The translations under genes were made by a program, and so were the position numbers. Positions 1-11,347 of a stretch of 64,000 nucleotides of DNA are shown here, piece by piece. Each line of letters begins with the position of its first letter. Position 1 is the stretch's first letter. The notes beneath the pieces are model-generated. The model was not told the DNA's origin and ran no database searches. It was given only the letters and a program-made list of their open reading frames with translations. This DNA comes from Xenopus tropicalis (taxonomy: Eukaryota; Chordata; Amphibia; Anura; Pipidae), in assembly GCF_000004195.4 (NCBI RefSeq), contig NC_030677.2, positions 65,434,222-65,498,221 on the forward strand, written 5' to 3'.

Positions 1-1352
1 ATAATGATTTGCAGGAATAGCTGGAATAATGAGGTGCAGGAATAGTTGCAATAATGAGGTGCAGGAATAGTTGGAATAATGAGGTGCAGGAATAGCTGGA
101 ATAATGAGGTGCAGGAATAGTTGGAATAATGAGGTGCAGGAATAGCTGGAATAATGAGGTGCAGGAATAGTTGGAATAATGAGGTGCAGGAATAGCTGGA
201 ATAATGATTTGCAGGAATAGCTGGAATAATGAGGTGCAGGAATAGCTGGAATAATGAGGTGCAGGAATAGCTGGAATAATGAGGTGCAGGAATAGCTGGA
301 ATAATGAGGTGCAGGAATAGTTGGAATAATGAGGTGCAGGAATAGCTGGAATAATGAGGTACAGGAATAGTTGGAATATTGAGGTGCAGGAATAGCTGGA
401 ATAATGAGGTGCAGGAATAGCTGGAATAATGATTTGCAGGAATAGCTGGAATAATGATTTGCAGGAATAGCTGGAATAATGAGGTGCAGGAATAGTTGGA
501 ATAATGAGGTGCAGGAATAGCTACAATAATGAGGTGTAGGAATAGTTGGAATAATGAGGTGCAGGATAGCTGGAATAATGAGGTGCAGGAATAGCTGGAA
601 TAATGAGGTACAGGAATAGCTGGAATAATGATTTGCAGGAATAGCTGGAATAATGAGGTGCAGGAATAGCTGGAATAATGAGGTGCAGGAATAGTTGGAA
701 TAATGAGGTGCAGGAATAGTTGGAATAATGAGGTGCAGGAATAGCTGGAATAATGAGGTGCAGGAATAGTTGGAATAATGAGGTGCAGGAATAGCTGGAA
801 TAATGAGGTGCAGGAATAGTTGGAATAATGAGGTGCAGGAATAGCTGGAATAATGATTTGCAGGAATAGCTGGAATAATGAGGTGCAGGAATAGTTGGAA
901 TAATGAGGTGCAGGAATAGTTGGAATAATGAGGTGCAGGAATAGCTGGAATAATGAGGTGCAGGAATAGCTAGAATAATAAGGTGCAGGAATAGCTGGAA
1001 TAATGAGGTGCAGGAATAGTTGGAATAATGAGGTGCAGGAATAGCTGGAATAATGAGGTGCAGGAATAGTTGGAATATTGAGGTGCAGGAATAGCTGGAA
1101 TAATGAGGTGTAGGAATAGCTAGAATAATGAGGTGCAGGAATAGCTGGAATAATGAGGTGCAGGAATAGCTGGAATAATGAGGTGCAGGAATAGCTGGAA
1201 TAATGAGGTGCAGGAATAGCTGGAATAATGAGGTGCAGGAATAGCTGGAATAATGAGGTACAGGAATAGCTGGAATAATGAGGTGCAGGAATAGCTAGAA
1301 TAATGAGGTGCAGGAATAGCTGGAATAATGAGGTGCAGGAATAGCTGGAATA
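1..1352. repeat. 25-bp minisatellite array, about 54 units, open at left edge
   Basis: The unit reads GAGGTGCAGGAATAGYTGG followed by AATAAT. Each unit is built of two half-units that both contain GGAATA. Copies differ mainly at one C/T position (tagCtgg or tagTtgg) and at a GAGGTG/GATTTG variant. The GATTTG variant begins at 6, 206, 431, 456, 630 and 855, so a higher-order period of about 7-9 units is visible in the first 850 bp. One unit near 561-580 lacks a base. The array ends in a purine-rich flank after 1352. The true left end lies outside the window. Confidence 0.97.
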
Positions 1353-2587
1353 AAGGAGGAAAAGCTAATAATTATGAACCAGGAAAGTAAAACATGAAAA
1401 ATGTAAAAAGGAAGATGTAAGGAAAGGATCGAGAGATGGGAGGGAGAATGCAAACGAAGGATGCAAGTATGTATGATAAGATGAAAAGGAAAGTAGGGGG
1501 TAGGAAAAGAAAATTGTAAAAGGGAAGCAAGATCTAAGATGCTATAGAGGAACTCTGTATGAAGTGGAATAAAGGAGGGGTGTAAAGTCAGTGGATGATA
1601 CACACATTCACAATTTTTTTTTCAAAATCATAATGAATCCCAAAATCCTGAAATCTAGACCATGCAAATCACTCTCCATATGAAACTTTTGTTTCTGGAG
1701 TCAGGGTTCAGTTATCTTTTTGAACTAGCATTTATTCTCATTGTTTCCCAGCAGCAGCAAGTGCTCCCTTAACATCCTTTCCCACCCCTAGTTCTCCGCC
1801 TCTTTTCCAGCTGCTTGCACTGTTATTCTTCATTTTAATTCTCTCGCTGTGCATTCAGGAACACGACTGTTTGATCAGGTCATGCTTCTATTCTCTCGCA
1901 AAGTCCTGTCAGCACAACCTGTGGTAACAAGCACAATGCAGAGATTACATTTTCCATTGAGGTGGTGACACCCCTGCACAACCCTCTTCTCTTTTTCCAT
2001 CTGAATGGGCTTCTATTATGATAATTTGGACGTAGGAGTTGTTTGGCTTGTAAAATGTCTCATATTGTATGATTATGATTTACTGGATATGTAACCAATT
2101 GTACAGAGCTCTATTAAATACAGATGCAGGCATTCCTTTAAGTAATACCACAATTTAGAATAAAAATAATATATATATGTATACACACACTTATTTATTG
2201 GATCACTGGATCAACGTTTTGTTCCTGTACATTGTATCTTGCTAAAGGTCAGTCCAAAAAATAAGCTTAAGTTCCTGGTGTGCATCAGCATTTGTATTAC
2301 TTTTCTGATTTGTGCCCAGGGTTTTGTATCAATAAGTGTTTGCAATAGCCATTAATAATATATATATAAATATATATACACACAAACTCCACATTTTTAC
2401 CTTTTATTATTAAAGACAAACTGTTTGCTGCTTATTGGCTTGACATTACATTATACAATTTTATGATTTTGTAGGGTAAACATTAACCATTACATTGATT
2501 GTTTTAAATATTACTTTAATATGTATACAGCATTTACTATACCTACGGGCAATACTGAGACCAACAGAATACGCTAATTAGATAGTA
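1353..2587. other. Purine-rich flank, then AT-rich DNA with no gene
   Basis: From 1353 to about 1600 the + strand is purine-rich (A and G runs), which produces an uninterrupted minus-strand frame without coding features. The rest is AT-rich, with two short (AT)n/(AC)n microsatellites at 2168-2190 and 2354-2386. I see no exon, RNA gene or known repeat in 1601-2587. Confidence 0.6.
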
Positions 2588-2800
2588 CATGTGTAAAATG
2601 AATTTTGCCAAAAAAAAACTTTGTAAAATCAATGGAAAAGTTCACCGTCAGAACGCCTGATTTTACACCATTATTTTACTTAAGTTTTGGCAGAAGAAAA
2701 GAGACATAAAAAAATCACACTGATTTTACGCCATTTTTTACACGGTGGAGTCATGCCAAATTTTATCAGTGTTTTTTACACAGTATAATAAATCTGCCCC
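2588..2800. mobile_element. MITE-like repeat ending in AATAAATCTGCCCC
   Basis: The segment has repeated TTTACAC/GTGTAAA blocks in both orientations. It ends with AATAAATCTGCCCC, the kind of terminus shared by frog foldback MITEs (other copies here end in AAATCAGCCCC or AAATGTGCCCC). The left end is not clear and no target duplication is visible. Confidence 0.45.
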
Positions 2801-4513
2801 GTAGTGTATATTTATTCTAACTCTCATAGAATCTTTAATGCCACTTTTCATTTTAGAAACAACAGTAGTTATTATTATTATTTGTAGTATTAGTAATGGT
2901 GTGTTTTGTATTCAATTAATAAATAGCTTTATTGGGTAAGGATATTTTATAGCACAAGTATTTATTGTACAGGTAGGTCTTGGTAACTACCACAGGTCTG
3001 AATAGGTTCCCTATTAGAAATACTAATATAATATGTAACTATCTGATGGTCATTCTAATAGCTTTCCGAAAATTAAATCATTTACTATTTTGAACAATTC
3101 TTTTCTATTTTACTGATGTGTTTATCCTTTGCAATAATCAGACAGAACCTTCTATTTGATATTAAAGCTGCAGAAACACATTTTAGTGGCAAAACAATCC
3201 AATTGGCGTTTTATGTGTGTTTTAAGCAGCTTTAGTTTATTGTGCTCCATAGAAAGCATTCAGAATAATAGATTCCATACCTAAAGCAGCATGTACCAAA
3301 ATGTACTTTATTCTAACCTTGGATCACTGAGGATCACTCTATTTCAGAGAGGAGAGGCTAAAACCATTTAGACTCTTTCTATTTCCAAATATATATATAT
3401 AAAAATACAGTATATATTGTATATCATTTCTACCCCACCACGCTTTGCTCAAATTTATGTAGATGGCAAGTAAAATATAATATGTGAATATTCCTATGAT
3501 CAAACTGTGTAGAAGACACAAGAGTTGCTTTAACCCTTTGAGTGTCAACCAGTTTTTACATGTCATATGTGTTAAATGCCTGCTAGTAAATGTAACTAGG
3601 AAAATCATACATTTTTTTTTTCTTCAGAAAAAAGAGTTTCTAAATCTAAAACAATTTGTTCAATTGCACTTCTCTAGCAAGATATGAGGCACTACATTCC
3701 TAAGCAAATATTCTTATGAATAATAACAATAAATAATAATAAGACATTTTTTTAACAAAAATATGACTAATAACCCATATCTCCTGGGGTATAGTTTAAT
3801 GCAAAGTTCATGACGTGTAAAGATCACAAACCTACAGCAGGCCAATACTGAGCTTTTCAAAGCACCTTACCATTAATAAGGATCCATTCAAGGCCAAAAA
3901 TGGTTCCTAACACTGGAGATCTCCATATATTTTTTTGGAAAAAGTACACATTCTGATAAATTTTATAAATATGAGGTAATTTACTGAAACCCTGGATGTA
4001 ACTGCAAGATTACTAAAGAGAGCAAAAGTTAGCCCCTTAGTGCTTATTTAAACAGTACTAGTGGCCTGGTTCTCACACTAGGTGATGAGAACAGCGCTGG
4101 CAAGACAGCCCTTTTTGCCAATGGGCAGAAGGTAAGTAAAGGCTCCATTGCTCCCTAATTTAAGTGTGTGAACAGAGATGCCTCTGTGCTTACCCCTACC
4201 CACCCCTTATGAATACATAATTGACAAAACACAGGCTCACTGTACTCATGGTACAAAAGCAGATCTCTGCTTTCCATTTTGGAGAGCAAATATTTGCAGA
4301 AATTCTCCTATGTGCAGGGCAGAGTGGAAAGTGCCTAAAAATATGATGCTTTATGCCCATTGTTTGCACTTTGCAAGGGCCTTGGAGGTAGTAAATGTCT
4401 TTATAAAACTACCAAACTGCAAATCTTTTGTTAAGTTAACAAAATTTCTGAAAAAAGTCTTATTTTTTACAACCACTAATGTAACTATAACCAGAGCTTT
4501 GCATGCTTAAATC
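2801..4513. other. AT-rich stretch with no recognised feature
   Basis: Short AT microsatellites occur (for example near 3392-3420). No convincing splice signals, coding frame, RNA gene or known repeat was recognised. Confidence 0.5.
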
Positions 4514-5233
4514 CAGTGCACAAAATGAGTTTTGGGGGGGGCAGCGAGCCAGGGTGCAGGACATGCAGCTGGGCCCTGCCCCCCCTCCTAACCTAACTCA
4601 TTGGGGCTGATTTACTAACCCACGAATCTGATTGGGAAAAATTCCGATTGGAAAACGAACTTTCGTATTTTTTTGCAATTTTTTCGTCACCGTTACGACT
4701 TTTCGTAAATTGTCGTGAGTTTTTCGTAGCCTTTACGACTTGCGCGAATTGTCGCGACTTTTTCGTAGCCGTTACGATTTGCTCGTATCTTGTCGCGACT
4801 TTTTCGTATTGAGCGCTCGTAAACTGCAGGCAAACCTTTCAGACTTTGCATGATTTTGGAAGCCTCCCATAGGACTCAATGGCACTCTGCAGCTCCAACC
4901 TGGCCCAAGAAAAGTCACGATACTGAAGCTTGAATGAATCCGAAACTTTCGTACTCAGCGCGAAGGCTACGAAAAAGTCGCCACAATTCGCGCAAGTCAT
5001 AACTCTACGAAAAAGTCGCGACATTTTGCGAAACAGTCGTAACGGCTACGAAAAAGTCACGACAATTTATGAAAAAAATCGCAAAATACCGATCATTATG
5101 AAAAAATTGCATTCGGACGCCTTCGGACCATTCGTGGATTAGTAAATCAGCCCCATTGTGTGCATAAGATTTAAATGCATATAAAGCTCTAGCAGAACCC
5201 AAGGGGGGTGCACCCCTGGTAGTTTTGCCACTG
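4514..5233 (-). mobile_element. hAT-like non-autonomous element, split by a foldback MITE
   Basis: The left end CAGTGCACAAAA and the right end TTTTGCCACTG are imperfect inverted repeats with the CAGTG start usual for hAT elements. C- and G-rich blocks lie inside each end (4538-4590 and 5200-5218). The interior is interrupted by the foldback MITE at 4603-5154. No clean 8-bp duplication can be read at the ends, so the family call rests on the termini alone. Confidence 0.5.
4603..5154. mobile_element. CpG-rich foldback MITE (copy 1 of 6), nested
   Basis: It begins GGGGCTGATTTACTAACC and ends GGATTAGTAAATCAGCCCC, which are inverted repeats. Much of the interior is two long inverted arms made of degenerate TACGAAAAAGTCGC motifs, far richer in CpG than the surrounding DNA. 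ATT lies directly outside both ends, a candidate 3-bp target duplication. The centre carries a non-palindromic piece (about 4857-4920) also found in the copy at 49279. Confidence 0.9.
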
Positions 5234-5904
5234 TTTACAATATTTTATCGCCAACATGCTCAAAGTTAAAACTGATTAATATGAATGCCAAAATCTTCTG
5301 AACAGTTTGTTGTTCAATATGCATAGGGTTACTAGACTTTGAGGTCCACTGTTAAACTTTCATGGCTGGAATTTCTGGCTCCTGCAAATACAATGCACTA
5401 CCTGCACTAAACACCAAAGATAGTTCTAATGAAATCTCAGAACCATGACACTAGTTATATCTCACTTGTAAAAGACAGAAGCTAAATGCTTTCCTGGTCT
5501 TCATGACTAGCATTACTGATGACACTCACAGCGATAATAGCTGACCTGAACTCTTGCTAGGAACTAACTTACCAACCTCTCCCCTCACAGCAGATTTCAG
5601 TTTCAGTGCAAAGAACCACAAGGAGTTTCCTATTTATTACAGCTTTCATAAATAAATTCAATACAATTTGATAAGCAATATTTTCTGTAAAACTTTAAAG
5701 CTAATGTAAAAATTTTTTTTTATAATGTATTTATAATTTATAATGTATTTTTTTAGAATGTATATATATTTGTATTTATTGGATTGTATTGTGATATTGT
5801 AGTGGGTTTTAATTTTTAAATTTATTGCTGTATTCTTTTTAGGTAATGGACAATAAGAATTACTACCAGAAAAAAGACTGGCTAACATGTATTTGCTATA
5901 GACA
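5234..5904. other. AT-rich spacer
   Basis: Nothing recognised. A run of T- and AT-rich sequence at 5700-5830 produces spurious minus-strand frames. Confidence 0.5.
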
Positions 5905-6520
5905 CTTTAGATCAGTGATCCCCAACCAGTGGCTCGTGAGCAACATGTTGCTCACCAACCCCTTGAATGTTGCTCCCAGTGTTATTAATGGAGGTGCTTC
6001 TTTTTGAATTCCTGGCCTAAAGGCAAGTTTTGATTGCATAAAAAACAGATGTACCGGTATGGGACCTGGGGTTTTCCGGATAAGGGATCTTTCCGTAATT
6101 TGGATCTCCATAACTTAAGTCTATTAAAAATCATTTAAATGTTGAATAAACTCAATAGGCTTGTTTTGCCTCCAGTAAGGATTAATTATATCTTAGTTTG
6201 GATCAAGTACAAGGTACTGTTTTATTATTACAGAGAAAAAGAAAATCATTATTAAAAATTATAATTATTTGCTTATAATGGAATCTATGGGAGATGGCCT
6301 TTCCATAATTCAGAGCTTTTCTGGATAAGGGATCCCATACCTGTACTGACAAACAGAGCCTCCTGTATGTTGCCAGTCTACATTGAGCTTACATATAGTC
6401 AACCAAAGCCCTTATGTGGCACCCCCAGGAACTTTTTTCCTGCTTGTGTTGCTCCTCAGCCCTTTTTACATTTGAATGTGGCTCACGTGTCAAAAAAGGT
6501 TGTGGACCTCCTCTTTAGAC
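5905..6520 (+). mobile_element. hAT-type non-autonomous element with 8-bp target duplication
   Basis: The element proper is 5913-6512. It starts CAGTGATCCCCAACC and ends GGTTGTGGACCTCCT, an imperfect terminal inverted repeat. It is flanked by CTTTAGAT (5905-5912) and CTTTAGAC (6513-6520), an 8-bp duplication with one mismatch, the size hAT transposases make. A second copy lies on the minus strand at 8390-8642. A MITE at 6052-6345 has inserted into it. Confidence 0.85.
6052..6345 (+). mobile_element. GGTATGGGA-type MITE nested in hAT element
   Basis: Termini read CCGGTATGGGA and TCCCATACCTG, both bounded by TA. It contains the family's AAGGTACTGTTTTATTA and TCTATGGGAGA blocks, which recur at 28584-28904 and 51772-52011. 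TA at both borders fits, but does not prove, a Tc1/mariner-like TA duplication. Its removal leaves a hAT element of about 306 bp. Confidence 0.85.
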
Positions 6521-7660
6521 TATGGATTTATACATTATGGGCTTAAACTGATCACATGTTTATGTCATATGTTATGAAGGGTATTTTATGGCAGTGTTTC
6601 ACTGTGTGTATTTTGAACCTGAGGAAGGGTGTGTTTCCCCGAAAGCCTGTGCTGCATTTCTGCTGAAATAAATGACTTAAAGGCATTTGCTGGAGTATAG
6701 AGGTGTGCTATAAGAAGCCAGGCAAGTGACTGCACCCATGGAATATGTAAATGGTGTCCTGAAGAATTTGTTTTCTTTGGATTGTGATTGGCTTTCTACT
6801 TTATGTTTCTCTGGTGCCACTCCTCAGATAACTATAACAGATAAAACTATGATAGTTATCTGTGGTTTTGGCAGCATATATTTCACTGGTGTCTTTGAAC
6901 GCAGTCATTCCTGTTCCTGGGTGGACATTGTTCAGTCTGTTGTAGTGCTTTTTTTGTCAAGTAAATTTTGGGTGTGTGGTACTGCATCCTATCCATGACT
7001 GGTGTTTAGTAGTTTTTATGGTGTCTGTTTAATATGCCTGTTGCAGTGTTTATATTTCAGTCAGATTTCCTTTGTGTCAGCCTGTTTATATTGACCATTT
7101 TGATCTTTGTTTTTCTTGCCTTTTGATTATTTGATACGAGCCCCAAACTCTGCTTGACTGGCCTACTGTACTAAGAACTCAGCCAACACAGTCTTCTGCC
7201 TATCCACTGACCTTGCTCTTTTCCCTGCATGTACAAATATTTGGCCCAGTCAACACTGCATTATAGCCTTTAATCTGTAAGGATGTCCCTTAAAAATTTT
7301 CTATGTAATGTCTTCCTATTGGTTTGAATGTGAAGGGTTATTTGTCCATAAAAGCAAATACTCTAAGCGCAAAATTAGCAAGAAGGACTCAGTGATTGAG
7401 CAGTATTAACACTGTAATTACAGTATGTGTCTGTATATACATATTACACCTATTAACTACCACCTTCTCCATGATCAATGGTGGTGACCCAAAGTCATGC
7501 TATTGTTAGCCCTACAGGTGAATAAACCACCTTGAGCAGCCATGTTTTACTACAATATCTTATGAGCACAGACTCGAATACTGATAACCACTGACCAAGT
7601 GCTGTCCAGTTGGAAAGGATTACTGGTAAAAAGTGGCTACCGTGGAACCTGTGTCAGGGC
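6521..7660. other. Mostly unclassified; hammerhead-like scrap at 6619-6644
   Basis: At 6619-6644 the + strand has CTGAGGA, a short GGG/CCC stem and then GAAA, followed by GAAATAAATGAC. This resembles the degraded hammerhead core and tail common in vertebrate retroelement ends, but the helix III and cleavage-site part is not recognisable. The rest (6700-7660) shows no exon, RNA gene or repeat that I can name. Confidence 0.35.
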
Positions 7661-8080
7661 CTAGCGGCTTGCAAAAATATCCAAAAAAGAGAAAACAGAA
7701 GTAAAAAGAAAAATATGAAACTTGGCATAAAAGGAAAAAAGCTTATCCAATTAGTCAATCCAGTACATACCCAGGTGTAAATACCCCAGGTCAATCACTC
7801 GTTTGCAAAAGTTACAGTTTTCCCTCACACAGCCAAATGTTAAATCAGTTAGGGAAAGACTCACCGTGTTCCAAAATTGGTCCGGGTGCCTGAAGCCCCG
7901 AACTTGTAGCCTGGGAAGATATATCGTATAACAAAGAAGACTCCAAAGCACCGGACAGCGAAGATATTCTCTTTAAAAGAATGGCTTTATTGATCCATTA
8001 AAAGCATCACGCCTTAGGCGTGATGCTTTTAATGAATCAATAAAGCCGTTCTTTTAAAGAAAATAGTCTAGCGGCTTGCA
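7661..8080. mobile_element. 394-bp insertion flanked by 13-bp target duplication
   Basis: CTAGCGGCTTGCA occurs exactly at 7661-7673 and again at 8068-8080, bracketing 7674-8067. The insert consists of a short copy of a repeat in + orientation (AATAAAGCC near 8037-8046) joined head-to-head to a longer copy in minus orientation, making the palindrome at 7970-8060. A variable-length duplication with 5' inversion is typical of target-primed retroelements (LINE or Penelope-like). The host sequence on either side resumes without a gap. Confidence 0.8.
7970..8060. repeat. 91-bp near-perfect palindrome
   Basis: Two 45-nt arms around T8015 pair with two mismatches. The centre is GCGCC-like: CACGCCTTAGGCGTG. 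The arms contain CTTTATTGATC and its complement, so both strands carry AATAAA. It is the head-to-head junction of the two repeat copies in the insertion. Confidence 0.95.
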
Positions 8081-8389
8081 GTTTGGTGTTGGGATCAAGG
8101 AAAAAGCTGGCGTACAGACTGGGCAGGAAATAATCCAGTTTGACGTAATCAAAGGGTTAAGAGAGTTTGTGGTCATTTCCAGGCAAAAGATCAGGGCAGG
8201 CAGCTGTCATTCTTAGTCAGAAGTCAAATCAGAAAGGTCAGGAGCCAGAAATCCTATAATTGGGCAATGAACCTGGGTACTAAGGGTCCTTTTATTTTTG
8301 AACATGAACATGACTCCTGTGGGTGGTGCCATCTTGGATGACACATTACCAGAAAGACGCATGCCCTGTGCTCGTTACAACCAGGAGTT
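8081..8389. other. Host sequence of the insertion, unclassified
   Basis: It continues the sequence interrupted at 7661. It looks like a moderately old dispersed repeat, but I cannot name it. No coding signal. Confidence 0.35.
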
Positions 8390-8642
8390 CCTAAACCGTT
8401 TTTACTCATGAGCCAAACTTTGGTGCAAAAAGTGTTGGAGAGCCACACAAGAAGGAAAAAAGTTCTTTGGGGATGCCAAATAAGGACTGTGATTGAATAT
8501 TTAGTAGCCCCATGTGGACTGCTGGCCTGTAGGAGGCTCTGCTTGGAGTAAAACTGTGTCTGTGCTTCCAAAACGTGTCTCCAAGCTAGAAATTGAAAAA
8601 TGAGCAACATGTTGCTCACGAGCCACTGGTTGGGGATCACTG
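8390..8642 (-). mobile_element. hAT-type element, second copy of the 5905 family
   Basis: Read on the minus strand it starts CAGTGATCCCCAACCAGTGG near 8641 and shares the GAGCAACATGTTGCTCA block, the GAGCCTCCT block and the AACTTTTTTCCT block with 5913-6512. It lacks the nested MITE. The left end (CAGGAGTTCCTAAACC) is the other terminal repeat. No clean 8-bp duplication is visible. Confidence 0.8.
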
Positions 8643-11347
8643 TTCTAAAACAATATATATCCCTCTCTATCAGTGTCCTGCATCAGGATTATCCTTATTC
8701 TTCTAGTGTGCCTTCTCTATCAATCCCTTACAGCAAAATGTATCCAAAGTCCCAGGATTACTGCTAACATTATCATTAAACTCTTTCTGTTCCATCCCCC
8801 CCATGAGGATTAACCCTCCTATACCCAAATCAGGCATCCCCCTCATCAGAATGCCATTGTCATCCATTTCCATTTAATATTTGTCCCCTGTCAGTGTTAA
8901 ATATAACTAATTCAGTTGCAGTTTGGGGAAAGTTGTTTTTGCATTTTCTGTATGCCCTACAAATATTTGAGCCAGCTTGGCTGGAGACCATAAGAAAACA
9001 TTTTGCTTACTATATGATCATACAAGATCAAATATGATATCGTTTGGAGATATAATCACTTCCTTTGTTATTGTGTATAAAAATACCACAGTTTATCACA
9101 TCTCTAGGAAATATGCTATTAATATCAGAACACACACATTTTATTGGCAATTTGTAAACTCAGTTTGTTTGTAGCTGTATTTTAAATTGTGTTATGATGT
9201 TCTGTGAAACGGCAATCATCTAAGTGCCATTAGAGAAATGCATTAGCATGGCCCTTGCATGCCCGAAGATGTTGTGTGTGATTATAAGGAGTACATCGTA
9301 ACATGCCTGACACTTCTTGCGCACCAAGGATCCGTGACAGAGCTGAATGAAAACTTTTTATTGGAAGGAGCAGTAAAAACATATAAAACCTGCCAACTGT
9401 CAAGGATGTACTATAAATGGTGATTTTGTTTCACTTGTTTAATGAATTAAAGCAGAGTTGAACCTGCTCCAAAGTCAGCATGTTTGGCCATGCAAAGACA
9501 AAAATGAAAGAGTATGGGATGTTTTTCTGTTGCCAGTAAAGTTTCTTAAAGTGTTGACTTATAATAGTTTAGAATGAGAGAGTCTGGTAACAAGATTTAT
9601 GTCTGCATCCAATTCTCACTACAAAGGGAAAGATCAGTTGCTGAGAGCCTGCTTTGTTTTTCCAGACTAGTGAAGCCTCCAGGAACACCTTGTTCTACCC
9701 AGCGTTGCTGGAAGATAAAATATTTGCCCACACTAAATATTTCTTTAGCTTGTATTGCTGTACAATGTAGGACATCAATTCAGTCTTCTAGGGATGATGT
9801 CCTTTGTTGGCATTTCTAGGACCAAGCAGCAATGAGCAGAGACTGTAAAAGTACATTCCTACTTTTTTTTTTCTTCTTCTACTCTATGGTGGGTGCAAGG
9901 AATTGTTTTGTAAAAGGTAATATGTGCACTATATGTTTTAAATATTTCTAGTTTTTTTCTAGGGCTTAGAGCTGCAGTGCTTATGATGTAGAATTTGTGC
10001 CCCGGCGTCTACTGGATTCTTCCATTGCGCTGCAAAGCTATGACAGAAGCTGCACATGTCAGAATATCTTAGACTACTTTGAACAGTGATTGCTCTCTAT
10101 GGGGAGTACTGAAGTCTAATACCCATCATAATCTTCTTTATACTGATATAAATGCTGCAGAAAAATTGAAGGCCCTCCCTTTATAATTCCTGGTGTCAAC
10201 CTCACCATGTGTTTCCATTTTCTTCTTCTCCAAATGCTTTAAGCTTGAAGAATACAAAGATGTTTGAAGCTGAAGCTGAAGCTGAACTATTACATTCAGT
10301 GAAGTGGTGATCTGTGTATCATCAATGAACTTCCAATGAAGCAAAGGAACCTTTACAAAATGGCAAGCAAAAACTATCTGTGCCTAGACATTTTTTAAAG
10401 TGTTCATACTTATAATTGCGTGTGCTTCTTTACTTTATAGTCAACTTCATAAAGTCACCATATACTGTAGTTCCATTTTTGTACTGAAAATTGCCAAGTA
10501 GAAAAAAATGCCTATTTTTAGCAATGTTTTATAGTGTTTTTCTATGAGAAGGTTGTCCCTGCTATGCCTGGCCATTATCAGCCCTGTTGGATCAACACTT
10601 CATCAACAACATCGGATTTCCTCCCCTCTGACAGTCAACCATGCCCAATTCTAGTTTTGGACAAGGCATTATAACACAATAGAGGACCAAAAGTTAAAAG
10701 GAAGATCTTGGCCAAACAGACTGAGACAGTGGAATTCAATTATCAATTATTAAATTCTTTAATATATTCTACCTACTAAAATAAATAAGTGAACATAGAG
10801 TCACCCTATAAGAACACAATTTAAAAAATTGAAAACCAAATGTTTAGTTAAAAAAAAAAAAGAAAGAAATTGCAGGACATAATCATTTAAATTATTTGAT
10901 AATTGTAACCAAAGATCCAAGTGTTAGATACAATTTTCTGAAATATAAAGAGTTCTTTTTTCCTCCAGGAGAATCAGCACTGAGAAGAACTTGTTACCTT
11001 CCCTTTCATTGGCTTCCCTCCAATTTAAACAATTCCTGAGATATTTTTGAAAGGTTTGAATTTTTTAGTTTATAATTCGGCATTTTCCCTTCATGGAACC
11101 ACTGTTTGCAAATTATTACCATGGTTTCCTTTTACCACACCGCAGGCTATTGCTTAAAAGATCCAGTTCTTATAAAAATAGCCATAGGTCAAAAAATTAG
11201 GGGCATGATGGAAAGTAGTCATTTAAGCAGTGTATTTCTTGGCATTGAGGTGTTATAAAGTGTATAATCTGTATAAATGTTAGCTTTCTTCATATACATA
11301 ACCTTTAATTAAGTAAAACCGGGAAACTACAGTATGTGGAACTTTAC
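8643..11347. other. Mainly unique-looking AT-rich DNA
   Basis: The stretch contains a possible U6 fragment at 9231-9280 and a (GAAGCT)n run at 10265-10284. Otherwise I see no repeat or gene I can name. Frames in this region are short and without domain features. Confidence 0.45.
9231..9280 (+). pseudogene. Possible U6 snRNA pseudogene fragment
   Basis: GAGAAATGCATTAGCATGG followed by CCCTTGC closely resembles the conserved U6 core (GAGAAGATTAGCATGG, CCCCTGC). ATTAGCATGGCCC matches exactly, and a GAAGATG follows where U6 has GGATGA. The 5' part is very weak and there is no recognisable U6 promoter. This is a fragment at best and could be chance. Confidence 0.35.

Noticed and set aside
1..1352. 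CRISPR-like array
   Set aside because: Units are contiguous 25-bp tandem copies without unique spacers, and the window is vertebrate.
1295..1603. 102-codon minus-strand frame
   Set aside because: Runs through the minisatellite end and a purine-rich tract. Composition artefact.
8254..8640. 128-codon minus-strand frame
   Set aside because: Lies within a hAT-derived repeat and includes its terminal repeat. The copy at 5896-6111 shows the same shadow.
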